64,000 nucleotides of DNA from Lingula anatina (lineage: Eukaryota; Brachiopoda; Lingulata; Lingulida; Lingulidae). Numbering within the stretch: the first letter of the stretch is position 1; each line of letters opens with the position of its first letter. Of this stretch, positions 23,156 through 35,275 are shown in pieces. Made by a program: the position numbers and the translations under genes. The notes beneath the pieces were generated by a model. The model was not told where the DNA came from, made no database searches, and saw only the letters and a list, made by a program, of their open reading frames with translations. The stretch spans positions 69,894 to 133,893 of the forward strand of contig NW_019773603.1 of assembly GCF_001039355.2 (NCBI RefSeq), written 5' to 3'.

Positions 23156-23579
23156 GCCATAAATTTACTTATTAAAAATCCACATAGCCCGCCCAAAAGN
23201 GGCTGACTGAGGAAAGGTTTGAGAGAGCATTTAAAGAAGAGGCGGTCGAACCAATAGTGAGTAGGAAGTGTGCTGCAATCAAGACGAACAATACCGATCA
23301 TAAGTGGACAGCTAATAACCCCTAATTAACCCCGGGTTACGCGCTGCTGTGTTGACTCCTTGCTGGGAAGGGGTAGCGGCCTCCTACTGCTGTGCGTAAT
23401 CAAACATTGTCTTCTAACATGCGGCTACACGACGGTTGCATTGTATTAATAAAGTAATACCTATTCATAAGGAAGGGGGCGGATGGTAATCTTACGAGAA
23501 TTAAATCAGTTATCGATCATACGCGTACCAATAGTCGTGTTTTTTTTAGCTATACGGTAGTTGCTGATAATGTAGATGC

Positions 23580-24136
23580 TTAAAGTCATAATAACTGTTC
23601 GTTTTGGCCAAAAATTTGTTTTTTTCCTGGAGTAAACGGCAATTTTCCATGACTTACCAATGGTCAACGACCCCATTCCTGCATTCAAAGCCAGTCCAGT
23701 GTTTTTTTCCTAAACGTTTGGTTTTTTGGATTTTAACTGACGGAGCCCTCTCTGACAATGCATAGTCACACGATATCGAGCAATATTTTCTGGTGACTAC
23801 TTAAAACTGCGGAAAAAGCAGACAACAACAACACTATATAACAATATGTAAGATTCATAAGATATATTTGTCTTATTGCTCAAAATGCATTTTTATCTAC
23901 AATGTGTGCAGTTCTGGGCTTTTTGTTTTCCGACTCACTGTACAAAAACTCGCAGCTTACGAGGATTGCATCTTGCGTCTGCTTTAATATGGCGCCATAT
24001 GTTATTTTGGTCTTGAATAAACACGAGAATCTGCGTGACACCCCAACGTCATTGGCAACGGATGCCTTGACGACCGGGAAGAAAGGCATCGAAAACCCTA
24101 CTGACAAGTACATATTTAAGTTTTACTACAATTACA

Positions 24137-24181
<45 letters not shown>

Positions 24182-24273
24182 GTAAAATACAATTTAATAT
24201 ATTTTCATGCGTTGTTTACAGTGCATTTCTTGTGGAATATTGAATCTCAAAGGAAGAGTTATTATTGCTTTAA
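23580..24273. mobile_element. TTAA-target MITE, long form, unit C spacer
   Basis: About 694 bp from TTAAAGTCATAATAACTG to AAGAGTTATTATTGCTTTAA, closely similar to the copy at 21101. It contains an internal T-run of about 40 bases (24,139-24,180). Unit D lacks it between GCTGATAA and GTAACCGACACC. Confidence 0.8.
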
Positions 24274-27200
24274 TTGTAAGAAGTAACCGACACCAAAACC
24301 TACTAATGGTGCAAATGGTTTATTCAGTACTATAGTGAGAGCGGGCCATTGAGTACCATGTAATGTGATAGTAAATACTTCATATGTACAGAAGAACAAA
24401 TAAGTGCATATGCCCGACTAATAAGACAAGTATATATATATATATACTTTCACAATATTAATCCGTGAACCAGTCAGTCTTTTCAGGTAACATACATGTA
24501 ATTACACATCATGATATTAATTTGTTACATTATTAATATTTGTTAAAATTAGAAACAGCAGATGGATAAAAAATCTTTAAAAACCTTTGGGTCCTTTGGA
24601 AGTAAAAAGTCTACAGTTAATCAATTAAAATTAAAAAAAAAGAACTATGTGCAGGGTGGGTACAGTTAGACAAGATTTTTTTGTTTTTGCTTCTTATCTA
24701 TCTTTGTAAATGCCAATGTAAATGGCACTAAAAGAGGGGTGATCAATACCAATGATTTTACTACGTGTAGATGTCACAACTACACACTTGCCATATTCTC
24801 CATTGGCACATCCATACAACGAATGTAAATAAAATCACCTGTGAAAATTCGATAATATAATTCCATTAGAAGTAAAATCATTCAACTTTCTTTAAAACAA
24901 GTATGCCCTTTGCCTTACCTTTTATTTTATTTTATTTTATTTATTTTTAACTGTTTATGTGATTTTTCCATGTCAGTAAGCTGATAAATTCAACTCCAGC
25001 AGTCTTAAACTGGTTAGTTGCTTTATTGCAGTGCCACTTGCGTAGATGTAAACGGGCTCTTTCACAATTTTTTCCTTTCAAAGTCAACAACCATTTCTTG
25101 AGTGTGCCCCACATTCAGAAAGGGGCCGATATCTCCCCACCTTGACAACTGAGCTGACGTTGCTTCTGTAGCAGGTTTCGTCATTATCAGTATAAATAAA
25201 CCAATTAAAGTAGTGTCTTCGCGTTGTAATATTATACAGTAACTCTTATAGGTCGATATTTATTTGTTAAGAGAAACAAACTACCATCAGATAGGCTCTT
25301 GAGATGATGATTCAGTAAATTCACAAATACAGCAGACTACTGTACCTGAGCAAATAATGTCAATTGCTAACAATATTTTAAAACAACTGATTAGAGGCCA
25401 CAGGTTCTATTGATTCAGTAGTCTGGGTCTTTCTTTTTTACATTTTTTTTTTATCCTTTAATTTTTTTTTCTTCCAAAACACTGGAAACGGTGGGAAATA
25501 TGACCATTTATTGCTTATATTTATATTATAAAAAGACAAGAAGACTAATGTTGCACTTCCAAGACTTTATTCAACACAGACCCATACATCAATGTGCTTG
25601 CACCGCAAAACGCATTATAAAACTTTCAAAACCTACATGTACCCAAGGACTTTCAAGACCTACATGTACATTTTCCCATGGCAATTTAACCCAGCTTAAC
25701 ACAATGCAGAACTTTCAAAACCTCCATGCCCCAAGTTAATTTAATCCAGCAAACATATAGGACCCTTAAAACCTACGGTAAGGACTTGATCTTTTCAATG
25801 GGCAAAAATAATGAAACTTTCAGATACATACTTTAATAATCACAAAATTATATTTTTACAGCATTTGTTGTGCTTTTACTGCATAAAATACAACTATAGC
25901 ATCGACTGGTTTTTAATTTTGTTGCTACCACTCAATAGGAATGTTCTAATTTTAAGAAATGACGACATTAAAGGAAAAACATTGTACAGTATCTGTAAAA
26001 TTCACAATTCACACCCTTGAAAAGGTCCAGTAATTACCATAATTTAAACCAGCAAAAAAATATAGAAAAGTCTTTTAAAACCTATATGCATCCAACTTTT
26101 AACTGGTAAAAACACAACGCAGATCTTTCAGAACATACACGTATCCAAGTTAAAGATGGCATTGTACAATGTAGATTCGAACTTGCAGAGCACACCATGC
26201 TGCATAAATCGATGATCTGTCGTCTCTTTTACAACCCAATTAATTTTTTTTAATGACAGTGACAAACTGAAGCTACATGTACATGTGCATATAGTTAAAT
26301 AAAATGCATATAAAATGGTCATCTAACAAAAATAATAAATAAAATAAGAACTACTAAAACATGCATTACAACACTGCAAAAAATAAAATATATGAAATAA
26401 TGTAAAGCATTCACAACACTTCAATACATCAGACAACAAAATATCAGACCTTTCTAAGGAAAAAGTTAAATAAATCGAGGAAGTTCTGCAGCTTGAGACA
26501 TTAATAAAGGCATCAGTGGTTAAGTTAACTTAATGTATATCAATGTTAAAGGTTCAAAGCAGAGTTAAAAGACATTCACAAAAAAATAAATGACATTATT
26601 GTATTTTTATAAGTGTATAACTGATCAATCATGGCTTCTACCACTAGGAAGGTAGCTGGAGAGAAGATACCATAAAGCGAAAACACATAAAAAATAAAAT
26701 ATTTTTCCATATTACTTGAGAGAATACACATAATAAATAAAATATTTTTCCATATTACTTGAGAGGGTACAAGATACAAAAAGCTTTCTTACATTGAACC
26801 AAGTATCTTTTCTTAACACTATATTTCTTAAAGTATCAGTATGTCATTCATTCAAAGTCCAAAAACACAAATAAATATCTGGGATAGCGCTAACACTCGC
26901 CAATTTATCTAAATGCTAAAACTGACTTAAAATGGCTAAACATAATGGGCTTAATATGACTTGTTTTAGTCAAATTAAAACCATTTGGATAAAAAATTGT
27001 CCAAAAAGTTCTGATTTGGCTAAGCGCAAAAATTACTAGCGCTACCCTAGAATATGGTAAAAAAATAAATAAATAAATATCACTACACACACAGTTGCAA
27101 AGAAAGAGATTAATAATAATAAACAGCTACACATCTACCACAGGTGCAGGGTAAACATCTATATATACAGGTATATATATCAGGTAACAGCAAAAATCAG

Positions 27201-27735
27201 TAAACTTCGAGTTACACACCACGATAAAACAGTAACAACATTATTTAGTTTTCATTATCATGATCACAGGACCGATCATATAATACTGAGTTCATATAAC
27301 AGTGGGCATTCTGCCTTTGATGCAAGGGACATTTTCTCTAAAGATCATGCATTATTTAAGCTTGAAACTTTTTCTGAAGTCACTTTAATTTCTGATAAAT
27401 TCTATTGGTTTTTCTAGCAATATTCCACCACCTGGCATTAAAAATACTAGTATGTGCATTCAGCCTGCTGAGGGCTTGCATAACATACCTTATTTTTCAA
27501 AGAATTTAAAATTTGAGAAAGTTTTGAGAGCATGTCCCCTGCTCTTGTATTTACTTTGAAATATATACTACTGTTTCAACAGGAGTAACCATTTCTGCAA
27601 AACTACTTGCTTTTGAAGCTATATGTAAGGTTATTTATTATGATGATACTTTTATTGCTTAGTAATTTCTCTATTTCAAATTTTCAAAGACACCTTGAGC
27701 ATATAACAGAGAAAAAATTCCTTGAAATTTGAACA

Positions 27736-27838
27736 CTTTGGACACATTTTCAACGTCATAGGTTGGGATGACTGCGTAAGTTAGATGAGCAATTTTGGCC
27801 TCCTTTGGTCGGTTCCGTGGTGTGGTCACAAATGCCCA
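27736..27838 (-). pseudogene. Fragment of the transporter C-terminal exon
   Basis: Minus-strand match to the transporter tail exon 41,703-41,927, covering [14 protein letters not shown] through YDVENVSK. The true acceptor CAG and the downstream tail are replaced by other sequence. The frame stays open into about 20 novel residues before a stop, and a TTTTAG acceptor lies upstream, so use as a variant last exon cannot be excluded. Confidence 0.6.
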
Positions 27839-28912
27839 TGCACACCATATCTAAAATCACTGACAAAATTACAATGCTGATGATAACGTGAAAAATGTAG
27901 AAATTTCCAGGATTTTTTCCAGCACTATAAGAGTCACTTTTTTAAGGGTGACTGCATAGCCTGAACATGATCAAATATCAAAATATTTTCTGAAATTTAA
28001 GTACAGTCATTTGCTGTATTAACAAAAAAAAAAAAGTTCAAGATGTATCTTTCCACCATGGGAGACAAACCCCAATATCATTTAATCGCAACATGCCAGT
28101 TCATTCAATATCAACTATAGCTATCAACTGCTACATGTTTTTATATAAAATATTGTTTACATTTGTGTTCACTGGCACAATTCATTCTAAAAAATAACTT
28201 AAATATTTCAGGCAAATAAAAAATCAATGATGCCAATCAATGAAAACAAGTGAAATTACGTTTTGCTTATAAGGAGAAAGCCATTCATTTTCAGTGACAA
28301 ATAAATAATAGTTTCTAAAAGCCCAGTAGTAAACAAAATATTCTGTTAAAGAAAGTGCTGGCAATGGCATATTTCTTGAAAATTAATGATTACTCATCAA
28401 AATTCAGGTGAAAATCACTCTTCTCTTCCTGTCTGTCCACTTGTGAGAAAATTCTGAGAGTTGCAGCCACATTTTTCCCAGATTTGGATACGTTCTTTAT
28501 CTGTCACTTTTCATTACAATACATCTATTAATATAGATATTCATTCTATGTATTGTTTTCGTAAAGTACCTTATAAAGATTTTACAGTAAAAGACAATAT
28601 ACATCTATGAGGCACCGCTCATGTAGGCTCCATACATGAAATTTAAAAAAAGGTGTTTTGTTTGAATCTAGAAAAATACATGATATCTACTTTTTAAAAT
28701 CTTTTGTTAAGTACAGCACATTATAATACTTTGGTAAAATGTTTTTCTTCCAAGTTTTACTATACCATTTTACTTTATATAAAATCTGATACAAAACAAG
28801 AGCAAAAGAGAGTGTAAGTGAATGTACAGATCTTAGTCTACTAGATATACTAGTATACAACTATGTAGGCCTTTCACAATAAAAATAACAGCTTTTGCAA
28901 AAAACAATCAAC

Positions 28913-29071
28913 TTAAACTTTTTGCAAGTCATAAGACCTGGACTGAAGAGTAAATATTGTATCTCGTGAAGACATAAAGCTGTGACTGATTGTGGACCAA
29001 GAATCTCCGGCACTGCGGATGTGTTTCTGAGTGGATTCGGAGAATACTGGAGTCGTCACCGCCCTCCATCG
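28913..29071 (-). CDS. Candidate alternative last exon of SLC6 transporter (duplicate 1)
   Basis: A 159-base minus-strand exon directly after TTCCTGCATTTTCAG, phase 0, encoding 52 residues then TAA. It starts RWRAVTTP, matching the regular tail exon start RWAFVTTP, and then diverges into a Ser/Thr-rich tail ending YDLQKV. The frame is intact. To be used from the transporter promoter it would require splicing across copy D and the second duplicate, so it may be a relic. Confidence 0.5.
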   Translation of the reverse strand, partial: RWRAVTTPVFSESTQKHIRSAGDSWSTISHSFMSSRDTIFTLQSRSYDLQKV

Positions 29072-29835
29072 CTGAAAATGCAGGAAGATGAAATGGTAAA
29101 TAACTCAGGTCTTTTGAGGCACTTTTAACTCTTTGGAGCTTTTAAAAAACTGAACTAGGTGCTATTCAGTTCTTCTTCGTCATTCTAAATATGGAGTTAA
29201 AAATACCTATAATATTGATAATGCTTCATGTATCTCCTAATCTCTCCAGTAAGATATGTTTATCAAACCAAATGTTATCATGAAAATTCACAGTTCATGA
29301 AGAGTGCACTCACTGGTGGAAAAACACATCTGTACGACCTGCGTGTGTGCGTGCATGTGTGTCTGTGCATGTGCATGCCTCTGTGTGTGTTTGTGTATGG
29401 GGTTTTTTTAACAACTACTGGCACAAGCAAGCTGCCAAAAATAATATCATAATCAGAACAAAAACTTTCATATTAACAAATTCACCAGTCAACTGTATCA
29501 AAATTAAAACAGAAGCTCCAAAGCAACCTATCCACAGCAAATCAATCTCCACTATGCACCACCACACAAAAAATGCAGCATTGCCAAAAATTCTATGTAT
29601 CACATATCTTTTGATTTTTATCCTACCTGTTGTTTAGATCCATTTTATTATTTTTTTTTTCTTTATGACTATTACACACAGAGCTTGTAAGGCAAAATGC
29701 TGACAAATGTCAGCAAAATACTGACATGAAAAGCTCCTTTATATACTGATCTTACTGGCTTTTCATCACTAAATATTACAGCAAAAATTCAATATCACAA
29801 TTCCAATCAATTTAAAAATCTACCTAGACAGGCAG

Positions 29836-29961
29836 TTATGCATTCAGAAAACAATTCATTTCAGCTTTACTGTGACTGATTGTGGACCAAGAATCTCCGG
29901 CATTGCGGACGTGTTTCTGAATGGATTCGGAGAATACTGGAATCGTCACCGCCCTCCATCG
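29836..29961 (-). pseudogene. Truncated third copy of the alternative last exon
   Basis: A further partial repeat of 28,95x-29,33x inserted at 29,870-30,235. It retains the acceptor and the first 31 codons (RWRAVTIP...), but its 3' half is replaced by the end of the duplicated segment. It reads 41 codons to a stop. It is probably a by-product of unequal exchange. Confidence 0.55.
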
Positions 29962-30337
29962 CTGAAAATGCAGAACGCTAAAACGGTAAATAACTCAAAT
30001 GTTTTTGGGCACTTTTAACTCTTTTAACTCTTGGCACTTTTAACTGAATCAGGTACCATTCAGTTCTTCTTCAACATTCTAAATACGAAATTTAATAATA
30101 CCTATTGGTAATGCTTCATGTGTCTCCTAATCTCTCCAGTAAGATTTGTTTATCATACTGAAAGTTATCATGAAAATTATCAGAGTTCATGAAGAGTGCA
30201 CTCACTGGTAGAAAAATACATCTGTACGACCCTGTGTGTGTGTGTGTGTGTGTGTGAGGGGGGTCATGCCCAACACTTCCACCTGGTAGATTTCAGAAGG
30301 AAGATATATGTACAGTCGTAAAAGATGGTGTCACATA

Positions 30338-31614
30338 CAGTACCTTGCTGATTTGTTTTGGAAACGTTGGGTGAGAGAATATTTGCCATATTTCAAAGCA
30401 GACAAAAGTGGATGACTGTAAGACGTGATATACAGATTGGTGATGCTGTTTTAATTGCAGACAACAGCACACCAAGGAACATGTGGCAAATTGCAACAGT
30501 CATTAAAACTTTTCCAGGGAGGGATGGACATGTACAGTAAGATCGCAGAAGTACAAATTCCCAATACAACTTTGATTAGGCCCATAACCAAGGTGCGCTT
30601 ATTGGAAGAGTCGCAGATTGCAGAACTGTGTGATTTATAGATTTAAAAGACTGTTTCATTACTTTTGTTTTATTATGGACTGTTCACAGACTATGATAAC
30701 ATTATGTAAATTGATTTTCAGTCATCAATCAATTTGTGATAAAGTCAGAGACTGTTATAACATTGGATTTCATTCATGGAAAGGGTATTCTTGGAGGACA
30801 TTTAAGACATGGAAATTGATCAATGAGGACAATAATTCATGGAGGTTACCATGAAGGACATTGGATAAAGTGACACTAATTATGTAGTGGTCATTGTGTT
30901 ACTTAGTTTAAGATTAGCATTTAAGGAGTATAGCTAATTTAAGATGTACCATACAACTGATATATTTTTTGTTTTAAAATGTAGTTCATACATTTAGTAG
31001 TATATTAGGTAAATGTTTGTTTTATAATCTCACATTTAAGGGGCCAGTGTAAAGGACATAACCTACCACCCCTTCAGTTTAGTATAGCCCACACACCCCT
31101 ACTGAATAATAGACAATGCCACTTAGAGTGAGCTTCATTTACACAGACACCTAAGAAGCAAGCAGTTCATTTTTACACAGACACCTAAGAAGCTAGAATT
31201 TAGTCATACAAAAGAGGACATACAATTGTAAGTTTCATTTACTTGTACTTCATGCAACTGTCATTATCACTTTTAAGTTTATATGCAGTTAAACTTTGGT
31301 TTTGGGTATGTATATTGTGGTTTACAAGTCTTAGTAAAATTTGAGTGTGGACATGTGTATAATTTCAAATGTAGTGTGACATTTTTCTTTATTATTTAAT
31401 GTATTCACTTTATTAATATTTATTTATCTGTTTGTTTTTTATATCTTTAAATAATGTGCTCTAGGGTTTTTGTCAGTTATTTAAGCATTTTTTTTATTTT
31501 ACAGATTTGAACCATACATAAGCACGTACAGTCACACAAGTTTGTGTAGAGACAATAAATTGTATGAGTACAAAAACAGTATCCTCTTTTTGTATCGAAG
31601 TGTCACCCGTCACA
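30338..31614 (+). mobile_element. BEL/Pao retrotransposon 3' end with LTR
   Basis: 30,338-30,640 encodes a decayed integrase C-terminal region of the DUF5641 type: [14 protein letters not shown], then QKW, GDAVLIADN-TPR-MW, TFPGRDG and RPITKVRLLE in order. It is broken by at least two frameshifts. A purine-rich AAGGGGCCAG precedes the LTR, which runs 31,048 (TGTAAAGG) to 31,614 (CGTCACA) and has AATAAA near 31,551. The 5' part of the element is missing. It sits at the junction between transporter-tail copy 1 and the block leading into copy D. Confidence 0.75.
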
Positions 31615-32394
31615 TACACTATAGTATATATAATTTATTGCTCCCGGTAAACGTTCAGCTAGCGAACAGTCCAGTCCTTTCAGTACGTCATTTGGGCTAA
31701 CTGTTCGAACATGGGACGGCATGTCTTACAGCTGTCTGGCTTGATAGACTGGATGGCTTAAAAGTTTAAATTCTCAATTTGCCTTTCTATGATATGATTT
31801 AAAATCATGAACACTGCTATGGTAACTGCAACCTGAACACATTTTAAGCTTTATGCCGACTGCAAATTAATCATACCAGTATAACATATCCATCTTTAAC
31901 TGTTAATTGTTTTTAAGCGGGCAACGCACACCTGCATCTTTTATGATAGACTCTTAGCCTGATTGTCATTAGCAGGCCTCTCGACATTCAGAATGGATCT
32001 CTCTAACTTCAGGCAGTTTTTTTCTACAGTACAAAACTATCTGAGTTCCAGACAATGCCTCGGCATATCCTTTACAGCTACATGTAGGTACATTGTTCTA
32101 TATGCTTGGCAGTGTCCCCTTTTATGTCTAAGTATTCTGCTCATCAAACCTTATCGAGACCTTTAAATAAATACAAAACCCTTAAAATCCAAAATTAGCG
32201 GAAATAAATCTCTGCTGTAATTTTGAAGCAATATTGCTGCTAAGTCAAACTTTGCAGAGGCGGCAATGAGTTGAACTGGATTTCATGAAATGATGCTTTA
32301 AAAAAGTTGTACATATTTATTTTCCGTTACACCACAACATAGCTAAATATAACAAAATACATTTATTCTTTGTTGTTTTCTGATATTTCAGACG

Positions 32395-33833
32395 ATGGCC
32401 CTGCACAACAATTACAGCATTGTTGCTGTTACTGTCATTGCTGCTGTTGCTCTTGCTGGAACATTAGGAGCAGTTCCCATCTCTAAAAAAGCAGCACCAG
32501 ATGTGGGGAAGGTGGGTATTCTGACTTCACGTACGTACGCTTATTTATAATAATATATATATTTTTATTTCTTCTGTTAATGATACGATTGCTTTAATTA
32601 TATTTTTTCACTTCTTTTGAGATGTTTTTGTTGTATTAGAAACTCACAACACGTTTCCAATTTCAGCTACGTTACAGTACGGAATTGACGTAATAAGGTT
32701 TCGTTTTTCAGAAGTACAACCTTCACAAGGGCGTCAAGAGAGAGAATGAGAATGTCCAGGTCAATGTCGAAGACAATGTCACCGTAAACAACGTCACGGA
32801 TGAGCACTTCCAGGTTGCCATGAACAGCTCAGGGGTGAGAAAAAACAGCTTTAACTTAATTAAGCAATCATTTTATTACAATTAAGAAAGTTTATTTTCT
32901 TGTACTATACTTAAACGCAACCAAAATCCATTCCCAGGTAACACAGATTATGTCCCCACAGGGTTACATATTAACTGATTAGACCACCAGCACGCGTTAA
33001 GAGAATGTGATTTTAACGTTCAACGCCGACATTGTTCCAAGTAACGTTGCCAGCGAGTTCTGTTAACGTATAGATGTTGATGAAATTAGCAAATTATACT
33101 AGCGGCAAGCGCTTTACTGTTTTAACTACATGTACTCTTGGCGGCGTATTGTTGTGGGGCTTGGTCGGCGACCAGAGAGGTGCGAATTTTAGGGCCTTTG
33201 GACTGTTGGTACCGATATATATACCCGAATTAACCGACTTTTAAAAGCTTGTGATGAAAAAGCTTAAATAAACTATTGTGCTGTATAAAGAGCCATGTTG
33301 CTATAGTGTTCATTCCCACCTTTAATTCCACGTGCTTTTGCTTTCAAATAATTACCCCACAGCTGTTAACTGTTTTAAAGTGCTTTTGTTCGAGACACCA
33401 CATCTAACATGACTAATGATACAAGATACAAAATACAAGCGAGACATCCAAATTTTAAACCATCATTCTCAATCTGTAACATGAACTCCTTAAATCTGAA
33501 ATAAATTCATCACCCTTCATCTGCAAGAGGTGTCTCTGCGGTTAACTTAAGGCTTCAACAAGAGAGCATACATGATCACAGTTTTAACAGTTTACACCTG
33601 TGCGGTGATAATTTGTAAATATAATCATATGCACCTAAATGTGGGACAACCTTTTTGACGAAATTGATATTTTCGAGGGGATTTTTATTGTTTTAACTCA
33701 GCACAAAGATACTATAGACGCGTGCATTGCTTTGTTGGATTCATTTCAGAGTCTGATTATTTACAAGCTGGAAATAAACAACACGTATGTTTGTTTTTTT
33801 ACTCCAATGAACACATCTGACGACATTCACGAG
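32395..33833 (+). pseudogene. BRICHOS precursor copy D, exons 1-3 only
   Basis: Exons 32395-32511, 32712-32834 and 33750-33833 are intact and in phase (signal peptide starting MALHNNYS; first BRICHOS Cys in YVCFFTPM). Exon 4 (second Cys) and exon 5 (cleavage site and peptide) are absent. After CTTTAAACACTT the sequence turns into a CAT repeat and an N at 34,060, and resumes unit C similarity only past the stop at 35,212. Either the gene is truncated, or the exons fell into an assembly gap and were replaced by unrelated sequence. Closest to copy C. Confidence 0.7.
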
Positions 33834-35269
33834 GTATGATTTACTTGATACTTATTCATATTAATTAAACATTTCTGAACAACTTACAAACGTGTTCAAT
33901 TAAGTGGCGTTTAAGATATAGAAAAATATTTTAAAATTAGATAAAAACATATATAAGATGCGAATAGCTTATAATAACAAAACTTTATGGTGACATGACA
34001 TAACATTTTATCTATGTCACATAACATAATTACTTTAAACACTTCATCATCATCATCATNAAATTGTTGAGACTTTCATCATGTGACTTTGGTCTCTCAT
34101 GGTCCTGAAACTGTAATCTTATTGAAGGGGTGGATTGAGACCATCTTCTGGGTCTTCCGGAAGACAGACAGGTTATTAAGTTTATATTGACTGGTATCTA
34201 TTTTTTCTCTGTTGGAAGACCATCAAAATGGAGGATGGATCAACATAGATACTTTGGAATACTGTCAGAAAATATCTCTGGATCTGCTCCTGTTATTGAC
34301 CATGTTACCTGTTGTGCATGATTAAAAATTACTGTTGACTGACTGTGCTATTATAAGCATTATTTATTATTGCATCAAAATTGACAAATTGACCTTTTTT
34401 TCCTGTTTTTTGTCTGTACATTTGACAGCTTTGCTGCCTTGTTTTTACCATGTCTTCAACATTACGCAAAGAGCCCTATATGGTAACGTATGTTCCAAAA
34501 ACCTACGGTAACGTATGTTCCTTGCCATTTAATTTTCATTTTTATGCTGCGCTCCGATATATTTTTAGTGGTTCAGTCATGGTAAATTAGACTTGACGTA
34601 AGGATGTTTTTATAAATATTTTTAAAACTGTATCTCAAGGGGCTTTGCGTTATGACCCTAGAAAAATTGTCAAAATGTTTCATTTTGTTCGAAACTTGTG
34701 TGGAAGAGATACAATGTTTTCTTTTGCTGACCGAACAATATATTGTGGTTCCATGATAGTTTGACATATCAGATATAATATTTGGATCATGAAAGGAAAA
34801 ATTCTTTATTTAATGCTTATTTTACTGTCGGTAGGGTGTATTTTCCCCATTTTTTTAAATATTCTGTGACAAGCAAACTAAAGTCGCTCAAAAACAATTA
34901 ACTGCTCTATACAGAAGATTATTATAATTTTTTAGCAACGTTACACTTGTAGGAGATAAATCAATGAAGAAAACCCGTGATGACTGAATTTTCATAGTGA
35001 GTAGAACGTTTCACAGTTGGACGTTTTGTATTTGTGACAGTAACGTATGTTCCTTTTTGGGGTTAAATGATGAATTGTTTTTAATTATTCACGGTTCCAT
35101 GAGAGTGAAACTTTTATACAAGCTTCTTCATGTGGGACCCTAAGTAAATATTTTTAGTAACATGCTTGTGACATCAATTGCACCTCTATATTGGGTTTGG
35201 GTGTACTACTTAACATTATTCAATGTTATCCACTTATTTAAATAATTTCTTTTATTAGAGGGACCTTAC

Positions 35270-35275
35270 AATAAA
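35270..35275 (+). terminator. Orphan poly(A) signal behind copy D
   Basis: AATAAA in the same block as the copy C signal (22,484), retained although exons 4 and 5 are missing. Confidence 0.55.

Larger units (their letters stand above)
16869..24282 (+). repeat. BRICHOS tandem unit C
   Basis: Third array unit, closest to unit D: both share TTTTAACTCAG-ACAAAGATACTATAGACGCGTGC ahead of exon 3. It has been enlarged by several insertions (17808-17955, 18220-20173, 21101-21753, 22557-23025, 23580-24273). From about 22,427 onward it matches 35,212 onward of unit D. The part at 23,195-23,540 around the N at 23,200 has no counterpart in D, and I recognise nothing in it. Confidence 0.8.
24283..29866. 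repeat. Transporter-tail segmental duplication, copy 1
   Basis: This segment matches 35,542-41,251 almost end to end by eye, differing by small indels and transposon insertions. It starts at GTAACCGACACCAAAACC and ends at ACAATTCATTTCAGCTT. Apart from the minus-strand exon-like pieces listed separately it is non-coding. The gene it derives from is the SLC6 transporter, whose last exons lie just beyond copy 2. Confidence 0.85.

Noticed and set aside
23902-24243. 113-aa frame containing a poly-Phe run
   Set aside because: It lies inside a TTAA MITE and spans a T-homopolymer.
29228-29637. Frames shared with 40615-41049
   Set aside because: They read the TG-repeat region of the duplicated transporter-tail segment in the wrong orientation; frames differ between duplicates.
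30358-30640. Two overlapping short frames as separate genes
   Set aside because: They are pieces of one decayed retrotransposon integrase end, interrupted by frameshifts.
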